From Lepeophtheirus salmonis (lineage: Eukaryota; Arthropoda; Copepoda; Siphonostomatoida; Caligidae): 64,000 nucleotides of DNA. Position 1 is the stretch's first letter; each line of letters begins with the position of its first letter. The notes beneath the pieces were generated by a model. That model was not told the DNA's origin. It did not search any database and saw only the letters and a program-made list of their open reading frames with translations. The translations under genes were made by a program, and so were the position numbers. The stretch covers positions 31,383,403 through 31,447,402 of the forward strand of contig NC_052138.2 of assembly GCF_016086655.4 (NCBI RefSeq), read 5' to 3'. Shown piece by piece: positions 1-11,565 of the stretch.

Positions 1-28
1 GTGTATTTTAGTTATGGATGTGATATTG

Positions 29-29
<1 letters not shown>

Positions 30-59
<30 letters not shown>
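30..59. repeat. poly(T) tract
   Basis: An unbroken run of 30 T, seen directly. It may be the poly(A) tail of a minus-strand retroinsertion or a simple homopolymer. No AATAAA-like signal is obvious next to it, so I leave it as a simple repeat. Confidence 0.9.
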
Positions 60-64
<5 letters not shown>

Positions 65-499
65 ATTTGTTTCAATTTTACACTTGGAATCACTTGGATA
101 AACAAACTTTTATTTCAACTTCATTTATCATTTTTCATTGATTGGTTGTTGTTATGTAATACATATATTGATACTCTCGCGATCGTCAGTCATCATTATT
201 TTCTCCCCTTCAATCAGTTTTGACACTTTACACCACATACAAACCTACTACATAGCCTAGTCATGATACGTAGGCGCTTGTGTTGTTTGGTATACTGGTA
301 CTATAGTTACTCGTACTTGAGTATGACGCATTTAAAAAGGTGGTATTATAATAAATTAATAGGAGATCAGTACATGCAGTTTACCAATGTCAATTTAGTC
401 CGTCGATGACGTAACCTACCAAATGTATCACACAGGTACAAAAAATATCCCTCATAAAAAAAACAAGAATACAATGTGGGTACCTGCAACTTACAGTAG
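60..499. other. no gene seen
   Basis: AT-rich sequence with stops in all frames. Nothing recognisable except the last few tens of bases, which resemble the sequence just upstream of the transposase relic near 31.1 kb. Confidence 0.5.
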
Positions 500-745
500 C
501 TTTTAATTACAATTTTATTCCTCTATTTTTGATTACAAGGGTTCATTATGCAATCAAACGACAGCTGAAACAAGAATGAACAAGTTTTGTTTTATTCCCA
601 TGTCTCTAAGTGTAAAAATAACAACAAAAAAGTCAACGTTTACCCCATCTTCTCCATTCCAGTGGCATTGCCGATAAAGTTGATGAGACCGTTGGCATCT
701 CCATCCAGACTATCTACAACACCAAGAATTAAATTACTGCATATT
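500..745 (+). pseudogene. Tc1/mariner-type transposase, N-terminal relic
   Basis: At 667-726 the + strand reads IADKVDETVGISIQTIYNT, which looks like the first helix-turn-helix of Tc1/mariner transposases (the part that binds the terminal repeat). The reading frame is broken upstream and no catalytic domain follows. Both the untranslated stretch upstream (about 500-600) and this coding patch match the relic at 31090-31280, including a shared 'catgtctctaagtgtaaaaat'-like segment. The two are therefore copies of one element, and this copy has lost everything after the DNA-binding domain. Confidence is moderate because only one short domain survives. Confidence 0.55.
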
Positions 746-929
746 TTGAGTCCCACTCTGTATAATTTTTCTTTAATAAAAAAGTACTCAAATTTCTGAG
801 CTATTCCCTACTCCAAACAAAAGTTCTGCGGATAACCCCATAAATCCACGTCAATTGCCCTTAATGATATAATTGTTGTATATTTTTTACGAAATGTATC
901 GAAAAGTACCAAAATGACAACATCTATTT

Positions 930-1210
930 TAGTACTGGAGCCAGAGCCGGTTTTAGAATATGCTGGGCCTAAGGCAAAGATAAATATGCAAGGTATATTG
1001 TGTAAGTCCTTATTTATTCGATCCTATCCGTTCCAGCCTTATAACCAGCCCATTCAGTCGTTCGGACTGTGAGTGCTAGAAACGATATATATATATATAA
1101 AGAAATACATTTGACAGACGTCATCAAAGATCGAATTTTAAAGTATGTAGGACTGATATTCAGGTCTGAAATGGACTGGAGCGCAACTCGACTAAACTGG
1201 ACGAAAATGT
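930..1210. repeat. Family 1 miniature element, degenerate, plus 'agagccggtttt' motif
   Basis: Positions 940-985 carry 'cagagccggttttagaat' and a following 'gctgggcct', repeated almost exactly at 6015-6045. The next stretch, 'gtaagtccttatttattcg' and 'cagtcgttcggactgtgag', matches the Family 1 words seen at 2660-2720 and 6065-6150. The predicted 100-residue + frame at 1069-1371 runs through this repeat and has no protein-like features. Confidence 0.55.
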
Positions 1211-2619
1211 GTTATTCCGTCCTGAATAAAGTTCAGCACAACACTATGTGCAAGGCCATTTTCTTTCTTTACACGACGTTTTTTGGTAGAAAAAAAAAAA
1301 AAATGTTGTACTATATTTTTAAATCAACATTTTATAGAAAAGATCAATACTTAATTGGCCTTTTTCAATAATTTATATCAATACTTCAATCGTTGATGTT
1401 TTTCTAGAAAATAATTTTTCATTCAAAAGGACTTTTTTTTTTTAAAGGGTCAAATTTTTTTCTATTTATATATAAATGTCCAATTCATGTATATATTTAT
1501 CTAGCGGGTCATGGTGCAGATGCTTCCTTACACCGGCTCGGACTGGAACCCTGTACGAAAATAATGGGTTCGTGACAACACTATGAAACATTTCCCATTA
1601 AACCTGCTATTAATGACTGCTCCTATTTCCAAACTTCATTAATTATTATTATTTTTCGTTAATAGACTTCACAAAAGTAAATCATTAATTATATTACTTC
1701 AACATTTGCTACATAATTTACTTTGTGATCATCTCACCCATAATTGATTACTTTACTTCTTAAAATATACAAAATATCGAATCCCAAGGAGGAAAGAAGA
1801 AGGAACATATTATCTTTGTAGAGACTTAATTTGAATTAAATTAAACTCCACATGCAAATGAGTTCAACTCAATGAATATATACATAAATAACGCAAGTCG
1901 TACACGTATTTTATAAACCATACAAGAAGGGGTTAACTCGATATCAAATGTTGCATTATTTGATATCTTTTTTATGCTGTACCAATGTCTTCACGCCCAT
2001 CTTTGGGAGGGTGTGACAAAATCAAAGAAGTTTATTCTTGAACTACATAATATTAATGTTGTGTCAATCCTTATTTAGGAACGAGGACTGGGAGTGGGCG
2101 CTAGATCATTTCACTTTAAACTATTTCGTCTCATGGATATTTTGCCTTAATATATATTATTAATAGATGTTCCTTTTCACTTTTGTTATCAAAATATGTA
2201 ATGTGACGTCATTGGTATATTTATGTATTCCTTATAAATAGAGATGGAATTTGTGTAAGATCACGTGGAGAAGGGGGAAGTGAGACATTTAGTACTAATA
2301 AACAAAGACCCTTGTTAATAGCATATAAATTTAAATTCATATATAATTATTTTATTATTCATTTTTTTCATAAATTTACACCAAAAATAGGCAAGAATTC
2401 TTCTTTTAATTAAATAACGAAAAAAGGGAAAAAAGAGCAAACTCATCCAACGTTTTTTCCTTGTCTAATCGTTATACTGAGTTTTTTATTTAGACAGATC
2501 TCTTCTGTACTTATTCATTAATCTATTCAGTTATAAATAAGGACCCAACCTTGGGACCGTTCATAGATTGGACTTGGCCAAAGACATTACATACAAAACA
2601 GTACATAACAAAGTATCTA
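1211..2619. other. no gene seen
   Basis: AT-rich, with long A and T runs and stops in every frame. No recognisable exon, RNA gene or element termini. Confidence 0.5.
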
Positions 2620-2880
2620 GAGACAGTGTTGCGTCTGGATTAATATTTTTTTCCAGTCTTAGGACTGACCATATCACTCCTTGGGACCGATCTTTAAGAC
2701 TGTCAGTCCTTCGGACTGTCACGATTAGAACTGATTTTTAAAAGAAAGAAGAAATTAAGTTGATTCACGTTATGAGGACCGAACCTTTTAAGTTTTAGGA
2801 CTGATAAGAAAGATTGAAATGTACGGGACTGCAGTCTTCAGTTCATAATATGGACTCAAAAACATTATGTAGATAAGAGA
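2620..2880. repeat. Family 1 miniature element
   Basis: Starts with 'acagtgttgcgtctgga', a variant of the TAGTGTTGTGTCAGTCC terminus. Inside are the family words 'ccttgggaccgatctttaag', 'gtcagtccttcggactgtc', a 'ttgattcacgtta' segment and, near the right end, 'gggactgcagtcttcagt'. The same words occur in the same order at 6065-6215 and 43090-43190. No coding capacity. Confidence 0.7.
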
Positions 2881-3289
2881 AGCCGGAATATTTGGCCCAA
2901 AATTCCATACCTAGTGGGGGAGACATTGAGATTTGAGGTTTTCTTGTTGATAAGTTCAAAATAATATGTAACTTTTGGTACCGATTTCATTAATTATTTT
3001 ATGGTACTTTAGCAATAATATCAACTTTAATGGTAGCAATTTTGAGCAATAGCTACTTCGTCCACGTGAACCAGTGAGCTTGTCATGGAATTCTAGATGC
3101 ATTGAAGTCATTCGAGGTCATTGTATTTCCTTCAGCACCCCCTGACACACTTCAGTGATTGATTTGTTATTGTATATAATATAAGAAAAAGAGACTCATC
3201 TGGGACAAGGAAAATGTCGTTTTAATCCAGGTATCTAGAGTCCCATGGCTTAGATTAGGAAATAGTTTACACAGTAATAATTATCCATA

Positions 3290-4190
3290 AATAATCGTGT
3301 TAATCCCAATCATTATTATTTCCACCCTTAGTTCCAATAATGGCTTCCAGGCGGCAGTGGAAGGTCTGGCATCCGTTGTTAATGTAGTTCTCTGCCATGG
3401 CGTCCCATTGTTGGCTGACATTAGCTTTGAGGGCCTTGGTCTTTGAATGACGGACACTGCAGGCCTTTCTCTCAACACGCACCCAAAATATGTAGTAGTC
3501 GAGGGGGTAGGCATCAGGACCATGGAGGAGGGGGGGAAGTGTCAGAAAATAATCTAAAAGTACTCAAATATTAAATCAAAACTCATAGAAAGAGTCTTCC
3601 AACGAAGAAAATGGACTTCTTTCATTGCTGGTGTCAAAAGTGTCATCTCTACCCGCTCTTTCCACGAAAAGGACTCTATGGAAAGAGTGTTTAAGGGGAA
3701 AATAAACAATTCAATCAAAAGGGAAGGAAGACTATGCTCCTAACACCGACCTATAATATATTGTTATTTTTGTTACGCAGTTCACCAAAAATTCTCTTCT
3801 CTTTTCACTAGGGGGGAGACGGCCTGTTCAAACTGACTGCATGTCTGGAGGAACATGTAGCAGCTTCTAATTTTAAACCAATCAGAGTTGAGGACTACAA
3901 AATCCTACTTTTCTCGACTTAAGTGTCCACTCTTTTCCTAGAGTCCTTTATTTCCACCTACCTTTTTAATAGTTCCCTCTACAGTCGAGTGTGAAACCCC
4001 AAGATCTCTTGCATGGGTCCTTGTGGACTTTAGGGCTCCGGGTCCAGTTTATCCTTTATGACAGATCCCTTCTTCCTCTCCAATGTTTTAGACTTGCTAA
4101 TAGCGGAGACGGTGGTCCCGTAGACGCCCAACTGCTTGGAGTGGTTGAATGGTGGAAATTCGTCAATCATGTTTAAGAGTCATTTTCTCG
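3290..4190 (-). pseudogene. Tc1/mariner-type transposase relic
   Basis: Read on the minus strand, 4170 down to 4000 gives FNHSKQLGVYGTTVSAISK and a following KDPCKRSWGF-type segment: the two helix-turn-helix motifs of a Tc1/mariner DNA-binding domain. The far end (3482-3300) gives ERKACSVRHSKTKALKANV and then QQWDAMAENYINNGCQTFH, the usual conserved C-terminal tail. The catalytic middle (about 3500-3950) is scrambled by indels and stops, so the protein is dead. Short open frames on the + strand here are antisense shadows. Total span fits an element of about 1 kb. Terminal repeats were not found. Confidence 0.75.
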
Positions 4191-5026
4191 ACTTGTACGT
4201 AAGCTAGAGAGCACAAGTTTTTTTTGTTCTTTTTTTTGTAACTAATTGTTTATATTTTAATATATCAAAATATGAATTAATTTCAATTGCTTAACTTAAT
4301 TAATTATTGAATTAGTCAGTGATCAGATTTCAATGGAATACCCGGCTGTGGAAACAAAATTTAATTTAATCAAAAATATATAACTTAAATTAATAATGTA
4401 ATAAACTAATAAAAATAATTTATTGTATACTATATAGATTTATATAATTTAACTTTAACCATAGAGTGATACCACAAATTGGTATTTAAGATTATGGGAA
4501 TTTGAAATTACATTATAAAATTTTTTTGGCTAAGTATTTTTCGATTTTCGTTCTTTCTTTTCCGGTTGCCCAACTAGAGTGAGTGAGAACTTACCCACAG
4601 GCTACTTCTCGACTCAAAAACCAATATCCCACTGAATATTTAACTGATTAACTCTATTTAAGGAGTATTTTAGGTTATAATGAAATATTATTAATTACTG
4701 TAGGTAGAAAATTAATCAACATGACAAAAATTACTCCAAAATTGTAAATCCACAAAATGAGACACAGCTCAGGATTTGGTATACATATGTACTCGCTACC
4801 CTCAAAAAACCGTAGCTAATGTAGCATTAATCGGTGTTTATTCAACAAAAATGCTGAATCTTCAAAAAAATATTCCTTTTTTAATTATATTGGAATACAA
4901 TACGAACAAATTTTATTTTATTTAATTATATTAATTGTTCTAATTAATTTAATTGAATAAGTATAAAAGTGTTTTTTTTGTTTTTTTTTCAATTTTCGTC
5001 ATAAATGATTAATTTGATCTTCTTTA
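4191..5026. other. no gene seen
   Basis: Very AT-rich, dominated by taatt-type words and T runs. Nothing coding or repetitive could be assigned. Confidence 0.5.
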
Positions 5027-5212
5027 AGGACTGACATGTGTATTAAACTAGACTCTGGTCCTCAGTCCCTTATTTAATTAATATAAGAGTATAATTAAAA
5101 AAGAAACAAACCCTCAATCAACTCAGTGGAATCAATTTAATCTTCCTTCAGGACCGAATAAACTGGACTGGGTCACCGTCTTCAGTCTTATAGAAGGAAC
5201 AGTGTAGGATTA
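5027..5212. repeat. Family 1 miniature element, short copy
   Basis: Starts 'ggactgacatgtgtattaaa', contains 'ctctggtcctcagtccc' and ends with 'ggaccgaataaactggactg' and 'cagtcttatagaagg'. These are the paired 'ggaccg' and 'cagtcc' words of Family 1 at both ends. No coding potential. Confidence 0.55.
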
Positions 5213-5404
5213 GCTAAATAACAGGACGTAGAAACTTGCTTGAAACAGAAGAATACCAACTTATTCCCTGTGGCGACTAGCTCTGATATCGCAATAGATT
5301 AGTGATTTGGGAGTGACAGGGTGGAGGAACCACTTATAGCTTAATATTTGGTTATAGGATTTTTTTTTTTAAATTTGTATATTACCAAGGTTAATAGAAA
5401 AACA

Positions 5405-5640
5405 TAATTAATCGGACTTGCTAGAATTTTAAATTTGATGTACCGTACCTACTGCTGTGCAAGACAGACAGATTTTAACGTCCAAGAGTATAAAAGTGGT
5501 ATTTTAACAGAAGATAGTACGAGAAATTATATGGTTAACAGTAACAGTATATATTCTTTGACGTCACTATTAAAAAGTATAGTGGAAGTCAAACATCAGT
5601 CGGAAAAGCGTTTGGCATAACCTTGTATTTTTATTAACCT
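5405..5640. repeat. dispersed repeat, copy 1 (second copy at 52475-52740)
   Basis: The left part ('gcttgctagaattttaaat', 'tgatgtaccgtacctactgc') and the right part ('gtggaagtcaaacatcagtc', 'ggcataacctt') match 52480-52735 in the same order and orientation. The predicted 61-residue + frame at 5435-5620 lies inside the repeat and has no recognisable protein motif. The second copy has internal stops in that frame, so it is unlikely to be a gene. Confidence 0.65.
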
Positions 5641-6012
5641 TGTTCTATTACTTTTTTTTTTTTTTTAGGAAATACACTTTTTAATGTCCTTATTGACCTC
5701 ACGAAGGCCTAGGCGGTGCAATTTATGACGTGATCAAGGGTGTTTGCATGATTTTTTTTGGAAGGGAGTGCGACTAAGATATTTCTTTTGAGAGGAAAGA
5801 TGATTTTGTGTTTGTTTTTCTTTCACAGGCAAAATTTAAGACAAAAACTTTTTGAAACTTTTTAGAGTATTTTGAACGAGTCTCCTTTTTTTATACAAGA
5901 CAAATTAAATGTTTAAAAAATGTTTGAAAAATTGAAGATTAAAAAATATTTAGCCAAGACAGATTTTTGTATGCCCATTAATATACAAATTCCTCAAGAC
6001 CCCGTTATGCAG

Positions 6013-6370
6013 AATCAGAGCCGGTTTTAGAATATGCTGGGCCTGAGACAAATTTAGTATTGAGTCAGCCCTTATTTATTCGGGCTAGTCTAGTCTTCAA
6101 ACCGGTCCTATTACTCCTTGGGACAGTTCTTTAAGACTATCGGTCATTCGGCTAGTCAGTATTACAATTTATTTAAAAAAATAAAAAATAAATAAACTTG
6201 ATTGACGTTATCCAGGATCAAACATTTTATAATAAAATAACTTATTACTTAGTGTATTTATGAGAAGAATAAACTATGAAATAGCCATGACGGATCAAGT
6301 CGGAGGAGGGAATCGACAGCTGACAACAAAATACAAAGGATATTGTTCTGTTAGCGAAGTAACACCGAGT
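6013..6370. repeat. Family 1 miniature element, long form
   Basis: Begins with the 'agagccggttttagaat' motif also at 945, then 'cagcccttatttattcgg', 'ccttgggacagttctttaag' and 'cggtcattcgg'. It ends in a segment ('gaaatagccatgacggatc', 'gacagctgacaacaaa', 'gttagcgaagtaa') that recurs at 28840-28895, 41925-41965 and 56745-56800. That shared segment defines the long form of the family. Confidence 0.65.
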
Positions 6371-7066
6371 CTCTCATTTGCTTCCACAAAAAAAGAATCA
6401 AAACCAAATCTTATAATATAAGATACACTTAAGTAAACATAAATATAGCCTAGCTATTTCAAGTACACGTAGAGTACATATGCCATGAATTTACATATAT
6501 ATTTTTACATACATTATAATTAGATATATTTTCCTACATTTTGAATAATATCCTCATATGTGTATACTTACCTATGATGGAACAGGGTGGTGAGTTTAAT
6601 AATATCATACAACTACGGGACCGTTGTTATTCATTGCATATAATATATATATATATATATATTTGTAGTATTATCAACTTTCACATCGTCTTACCAACGT
6701 GATGGGAAAGAAATCAAAGCACAGTTATTTATAACATATATTATATATCTATGTAGCTTTGAATAACGCTTTGTTTTTTTCCCTGTTCACAAGTTTTTTT
6801 CGTTATTATTATTGTTGTTTTTTAAATAAATATTTTGATGGATAGTTTATTGTACATATTATAATAAAAAACAATAGTAGTTAATTGTTTATGGATCAAT
6901 TAATTCCTTCTTCCCCCCCTCCCTCTTCCTTAGTTTGTTAGTCATTAGTTACTTGAGATTCACTCATCATCATTGTCTTGTCTTTATCTATTTATATAGG
7001 TACATACATATTGTTGGACTTGAGCAGTGCATATGCTTTGTGGAGTCTATATGTATTATGATATAT
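6371..7066. other. no gene seen; (TA)n microsatellite at 6641-6661
   Basis: AT-rich spacer. The only structure is a run of TA dinucleotides at 6641-6661. Confidence 0.6.
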
Positions 7067-7800
7067 ACTGGGTGGTCCTGAATTAATGGCCCATTCACTT
7101 GAATGTCATCATTTAATCAAGAGTGTTGTCACGTATTGTATGTAGAGATTTTGTTAACCAAGTTAGAAATATTGTGAATGCAGGATGAAGCAAACTGCAA
7201 ATGAAGTGGGATCAGTGGTGCTGGAATTAAAGGACTAAGGGGCTGTTAGTTCCCCACTTTATCGTGTTATAAAATTATTCTCTTGTCTTAATATCAAAAA
7301 ATATATATATATATATATATTCTCAAATAAATTATCGTCCAAAATATGTTAACTATAAAAATTTAAGAAGCTTTTATATTACATTGTCTAAAAAGTCCAA
7401 AAATACACCCTCCCTAACCTCTTTCTAAATATATATAATTCTTGTCATGGCCCATGGACTTCACCATTAGTAAATTTGGCCCACCACTTGCAAATACGTT
7501 CTGACACTGCTGAGTTCAAGAATGGTGCAAAGGCACCTTTTGAGCCCTTTGGGCAATCCCTCTCCATTCTTGACTTTGTAAGATAAAATATGGTCAAAGG
7601 TGAAGCCAGTGCAGTTTGCATACTAAGCAAGGACTACCTAAAGGCGGCTGTGCAGGCAAAATATTCCAAAAGACATTATGTAAAATGTACATACTAGCTG
7701 CAAGTCAGTGAAGAATTGTCTTTGCCAAGTTATTTAGAGCAAGGAAGTGCCGCCGGAACCATAGCAGCCCAGGAAGTGGTGCCAGAACTATTGGGGACAA
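7067..7800. other. unassigned patch with less extreme AT content
   Basis: Starts with 'tactgggtggtcctgaatta', which resembles the terminal repeat of some mariner elements. Positions 7440-7680 are noticeably richer in G and C than the flanks, as in the transposase relics. I could not find a convincing transposase motif on either strand; the 61-residue minus frame at 7445-7630 has none. A (TA)n run sits at 7300-7321. A decayed transposon is the likely explanation, but this is unproven. Confidence 0.3.
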
Positions 7801-7955
7801 CACAGGGGCGCGGATTATATTTTCAAGTGTAAGAGTGGGCAAATTTTATAATAGTGATGTCATCAGGTTATATCCACAGGATTTTCTTTTTTTTTTTTGG
7901 GGTGGGGGTGGGAGAGTTGGGCTTTTATTTTTATTAATGCCAAATTTGAGACATA

Positions 7956-7982
7956 CCGGGCCGTGCAGAATTATTTACCGAT
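7956..7982 (+). repeat. left terminal inverted repeat of the 7956-9233 element
   Basis: CCGGGCCGTGCAG followed by AATTATTTACCGAT. It pairs with 9207-9233 with a few mismatches and is preceded by TA. Confidence 0.9.
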
Positions 7983-8083
7983 TTTTGTTCAGAGCATATC
8001 GCGGACAATAATTACATTTCGAATGACTTGAGAAACAATTTATTCATACATTTTTAGAATAATAAAATAGTTTGTGATCAAAT

Positions 8084-9087
8084 TTAATCAATGTAGCCAC
8101 CATTTGACTCAATGACACTGGTCAGGCGACACCTGAAGCTGCCACAGACTTGCTGGATGTAATCGGCGTCCATGGAGGCCCAGGCCTTGTTGACAGCAGC
8201 CTTTAAGGCATTTATGTTCTTGTGTCGTTTTTTGCAGGCCTTGGTCTCCACGTGCGCCTAGATAGAGAAGTCTAGTGGGTTCAGATCTGGGCTCTGAGGG
8301 GGCCAGTAGTCCTTAGGCCAAAAGTTCATGTTGTCCTTGAGCCACTCCTGAGCTTTCTTGGAAGCGTGGGCGGGTGCTCCATCTTGTTGAAAAACCCAAG
8401 GAGAGTTGCCGACTATGGATTTGATCCACGAAGGACCTTGGACGCTAGAATCTTCACATAATCCACCACTGTTAATCTGTAGCCAGTGGGGAACCATACC
8501 GGCTTCATGGCCTTCCCGTTGGAGGCCACGAGACCCAACATCATCACCGAAGCAGGGTGCTTTGTTGTTGCCACATAGCGGTGCTTATCTTGCACATCTC
8601 CAAAGCTCACAACACGGTCATTTTGCCTGTTGAAAACAGGATCGACCGTCAAAGTTTTCTCATCTGAAAAAATGATGATGCGTCCAGATGAGCTCTTGAA
8701 ATCATTCAAGATTTTCTTGGCACGCTCAACTCTGACTTCTCGCTGACGTTCAGTTAGCAGAGAGCGTTCAGTACGCCTCAGGGACTTTCCTCCAGCCCTT
8801 TTCAATGCCCTTGAAACAGTTGATCTCGGCATTCCCATCTTTCTGGCCATGTCGGCAATGGACCTGTTGGGAGTCCTCTTGAACACTGCCTTTACTTGCC
8901 TTGTTGAGACAGTGGGCTTCCTGCCAGCCCCAGGGGAATGCTTGAGATTACCCCCAGCCTCCAAGGGCTTGTAAACGTTGTAAATTGTCTTCAACGAGGT
9001 CCCAACCTGTTCCTTAATGTTGTTATGAGGCACTCCCACTCGGAGGAGGGCTGCAATTTCGATCCTCTTTGTTTCCTGATTGGACAT
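8084..9087 (-). pseudogene. Tc1/mariner-type transposase with frameshift and nonsense codon
   Basis: Cut-and-paste DNA transposase. Best start is the ATG at 9087-9085 (MSNQETKRIE); the frame is open further upstream but that part runs toward the terminal repeat. From this start the order is: first helix-turn-helix (about residues 11-40), a SPGAGRKPT linker (51-59, the GRPR-like position), second helix-turn-helix (66-100), then the catalytic domain. The first catalytic Asp is in IIIFSDEKT (residue 142), the second in VFQQDGAPAH (about 235), the third in SPDLNPLDFSI (about 272). I count 36 residues between the second and third Asp. A 1-base deletion near 8429-8432 (VLxWIKS) shifts frame. A TAG at 8258-8260 replaces the Trp expected after DFSI. 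Reading through both gives about 334 residues, normal for the family, ending in SNGGYID. Confidence 0.92.
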
Positions 9088-9206
9088 GGTCTCACGTGTG
9101 GAAGTTGTTACGCTCTCACAGAAAGGATTTTTGTTTATTTTAACAGTAAAAATACGAAACAATCAGATTGGTTGCCACAAAACCTCTTAAAAAGTATATT
9201 TACATC

Positions 9207-9233
9207 ATCGGTAAATAACTTTGTACGGCCCGG
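9207..9233 (-). repeat. right terminal inverted repeat of the 7956-9233 element
   Basis: Reads ATCGGTAAATAACTTTG then TACGGCCCGG on the + strand, followed by the TA target duplicate. Confidence 0.9.
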
Positions 9234-9235
9234 TA

Positions 9236-10700
9236 TTCTCTTTAGACATGGCAAAAAACTTTTATTTTTATTTTTGAGTTCAAATTTTTCCGAAGAAATT
9301 AATTTTAAACAAATATCATTTTTTGGAAAAATGTTTTTTTTTTTTCTAGAAAATATAGACATTTAAATTTTTTAGTTTTAGAGGAAATTGTTGTATTATC
9401 ATAACAATAAAAACACTACAAGAATGGGGACCAATAGACCCTTGGGCCTATGGTTTCAGCGCCACTAGGTCAAGGGACCGTTTCGTCTCACTTTTTTAGA
9501 CCAAATGTAATATTTCTATAATCAAATTGTAAGGTTACGTGACTATGACAACTATATTATATAATCCTCCCCCCCCCTTACTTTCAAATAGGCTGCCAAA
9601 ACAAGGGTTAACACATTGAATGAGATATTCTGCTTGTTTTTAGAATCAATTTGCGCGCTCCTGCTCACTCGGAATCCTCATTTTCCCTTAAAATGTTAAT
9701 GAGCGAAAGATAAATTAATTAATAATTTCACACCTTTTGAGCTCTGCTCACTAATGCCTTGGATATTGGCAATTATTATGGGTCAACCCGTTTAAAAGTA
9801 TTATAACTGTGTGTAGTTTGATTTTTATGATTCAGTAACACCCAGTCTGCGTGTGTGGGGGGTAGATTTATGCGAATCTAATGTGTTATCGTTCAATTGT
9901 TAGACATACAATCCCTTTTTAACAAAAAAAATACAGACATATTATAATTTTAGATATGGTATTTGGTCAATCTTTTTGTGTTGGTGGGGTGTTTTGAGTC
10001 AATTAACATATTTTGAAGTAACTCTTCTTCTACTTATGTATTATCATTGTCCTAAGAATAGTAAACTTGTATATCTCGTGTAAGAACGTATACATATTTT
10101 ATGTATATGTTCGGTATTAGCCTCTTCAAAAATATGGATGAGATTTGCTTTGTATAAATAGAAATGCATGAATCAAAGCTAATAAATATTTTACCTTCAT
10201 GAGTAACAGCAAATATACATATTACGTCTTATTGGATAATATTATATATACATATAAGAATCCATAAAGATTAACTTTTATATTATATTTCTTAAAAGCG
10301 TCATCGTAAAAACAAACTGGAAGAATTTATCACCAAAATTAAGCAAATATTATAATAGTATTCTGAATCTAATTATCTTACATTTACGTAAATATATCCT
10401 TGAATTTTCTATCATTCTTCTGTGAGTTTTGGACCAGTACTTTCAAGAAGTAACCAAATATTAGTGCAAAATCAGCTAGAGCTCTTTAAGAGTGATAATA
10501 ACATGATTCTCCTTTTCCTAATTTACAACCTCGGAGTAATTTTTGTCAAGTTCATCAATTTTCATCGATAACACAAGAATTAATTTAAATTCTAGAACCC
10601 TTTCTATTTTATGAAGATATAATTAATTATTTTTGATTAATTTAAGAGTTAAATGTAGTCAATAAATTAAGTACTAAGGGAGATATTTGTGTTTGTCGTC
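9236..10700. other. no gene seen
   Basis: AT-rich spacer. The overlapping frames at 8938-9366 and 9135-9362 leave the transposon and are antisense or flank artefacts. At 10303-10340, 'cgtcatcgtaaaaacaaactgg' weakly resembles the terminal word of the foldback at 48291. Confidence 0.45.
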
Positions 10701-10829
10701 AAATACCGGGTGCAGGAAAAAATCTTTACACTTCATTTTTGCTGCATAATCAAAGTTTTTGTGAATGCGGTAAAATTATTCCGGTCAATCTATTAAAAGT
10801 AAACAAAAATGAAACAAACAAAAAGAATT

Positions 10830-11225
10830 AGATCTTCCTAAGGGTCTTAGAAGCCGAGAAAATGACATCTGAGCGTGATCAGTTCACTTTTGGACGCTGG
10901 CAAGAAACCAACAGAGGTTGCTAAGAACCCAGACATGATCGTGGTGTTATAGAAGGGTGATGCACCTGCACACACGTCCAAAAAGACCCAAAAGTGTTTA
11001 AAGTACAACTTGCCTTTCCAGCAAATAAAATGTGGCCCTACTGACCTTATGCCAATCCATTGGACCTCACTTTTTGGGTGGGTGTATGTTGAGTCCAAGG
11101 CCTACACCGTCCGTCTCCCAAATATCAACAACTTCAAGGACACCGTCAACCAGCACTGGGATGCCATGTCTGAGTCCACCTGGAAGTCACCATTGCTGCC
11201 TAGGGGGACTGCATCGATGATTTGG
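10830..11225 (+). pseudogene. Tc1/mariner-type transposase, C-terminal relic
   Basis: On the + strand, 10957-10995 reads GDAPAHTSKKTQKCLKYN, the residues around the second catalytic Asp (here preceded by a broken QQ position). Further on come GWVYVESKAYTVRLPNINN and then FKDTVNQHWDAMSES, the conserved tail with the WVYVESKA motif. Where the third catalytic residue belongs, the frame reads DLMPIHW. No DNA-binding domain is present. The left flank at 10706 has 'taccgggtgcagg', a possible terminal repeat. Dead copy, different from the 7956 element in sequence. Confidence 0.75.
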
Positions 11226-11509
11226 GTAGCCAAGACATCATTTTTATTTTTTTGACTTACGCTATTACAACTGTAACTGGTTGGTTGTATATTATTAACT
11301 TATCAACCAATCAAATTTTATATATATTTAATAGTCTGTTTTGGGTCTTATCTTGGAAATACAAAATGTCAAACACATCAGTCAGACATTCAACAAGTAG
11401 GCGTAAAAAATAACCAAGCATAGTCCTATGGTATTTTTTGGGCCTAAAAGGTTATTTCAGAAGTTGTTTTCGACCGAAATAAAGCCTATTTTCCCTTCTC
11501 TTTTTTTAT

Positions 11510-11565
11510 ATATTTCTCTTTCTCTCTCTCTCTATCTCTTTCTATATCCCTCTCTCTCTGTCTCC
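11510..11565. repeat. (CT)n-rich microsatellite
   Basis: Several runs of CTCTCTCT and TCTTTCTC back to back. The predicted 75-residue + frame at 11428-11655 is a low-complexity Ser/Leu product of this repeat. Confidence 0.85.

Larger units (their letters stand above)
7956..9233 (-). mobile_element. Tc1/mariner-superfamily element with intact termini
   Basis: A complete 1278-bp element. The left terminal repeat (7956-7982, starting CCGGGCCGTGCAG) and the right terminal repeat (9207-9233, on the opposite strand starting CCGGGCCGTACA) are 27-bp imperfect inverted copies, both ending in TTATTTACCGAT. Each end is flanked by TA (7954-7955 and 9234-9235), the target duplication made by this superfamily. 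One transposase frame fills the minus strand. Termini are well kept but the coding frame is broken, so the copy is non-autonomous but could be recognised by a related active transposase. Confidence 0.92.

Noticed and set aside
1069..1371. 100-residue + frame
   Set aside because: Runs through a Family 1 fragment and an A-run; composition-driven.
8938..9366. 142-residue + frame
   Set aside because: Antisense to the transposase N-terminus and terminal repeat of the 7956-9233 element.
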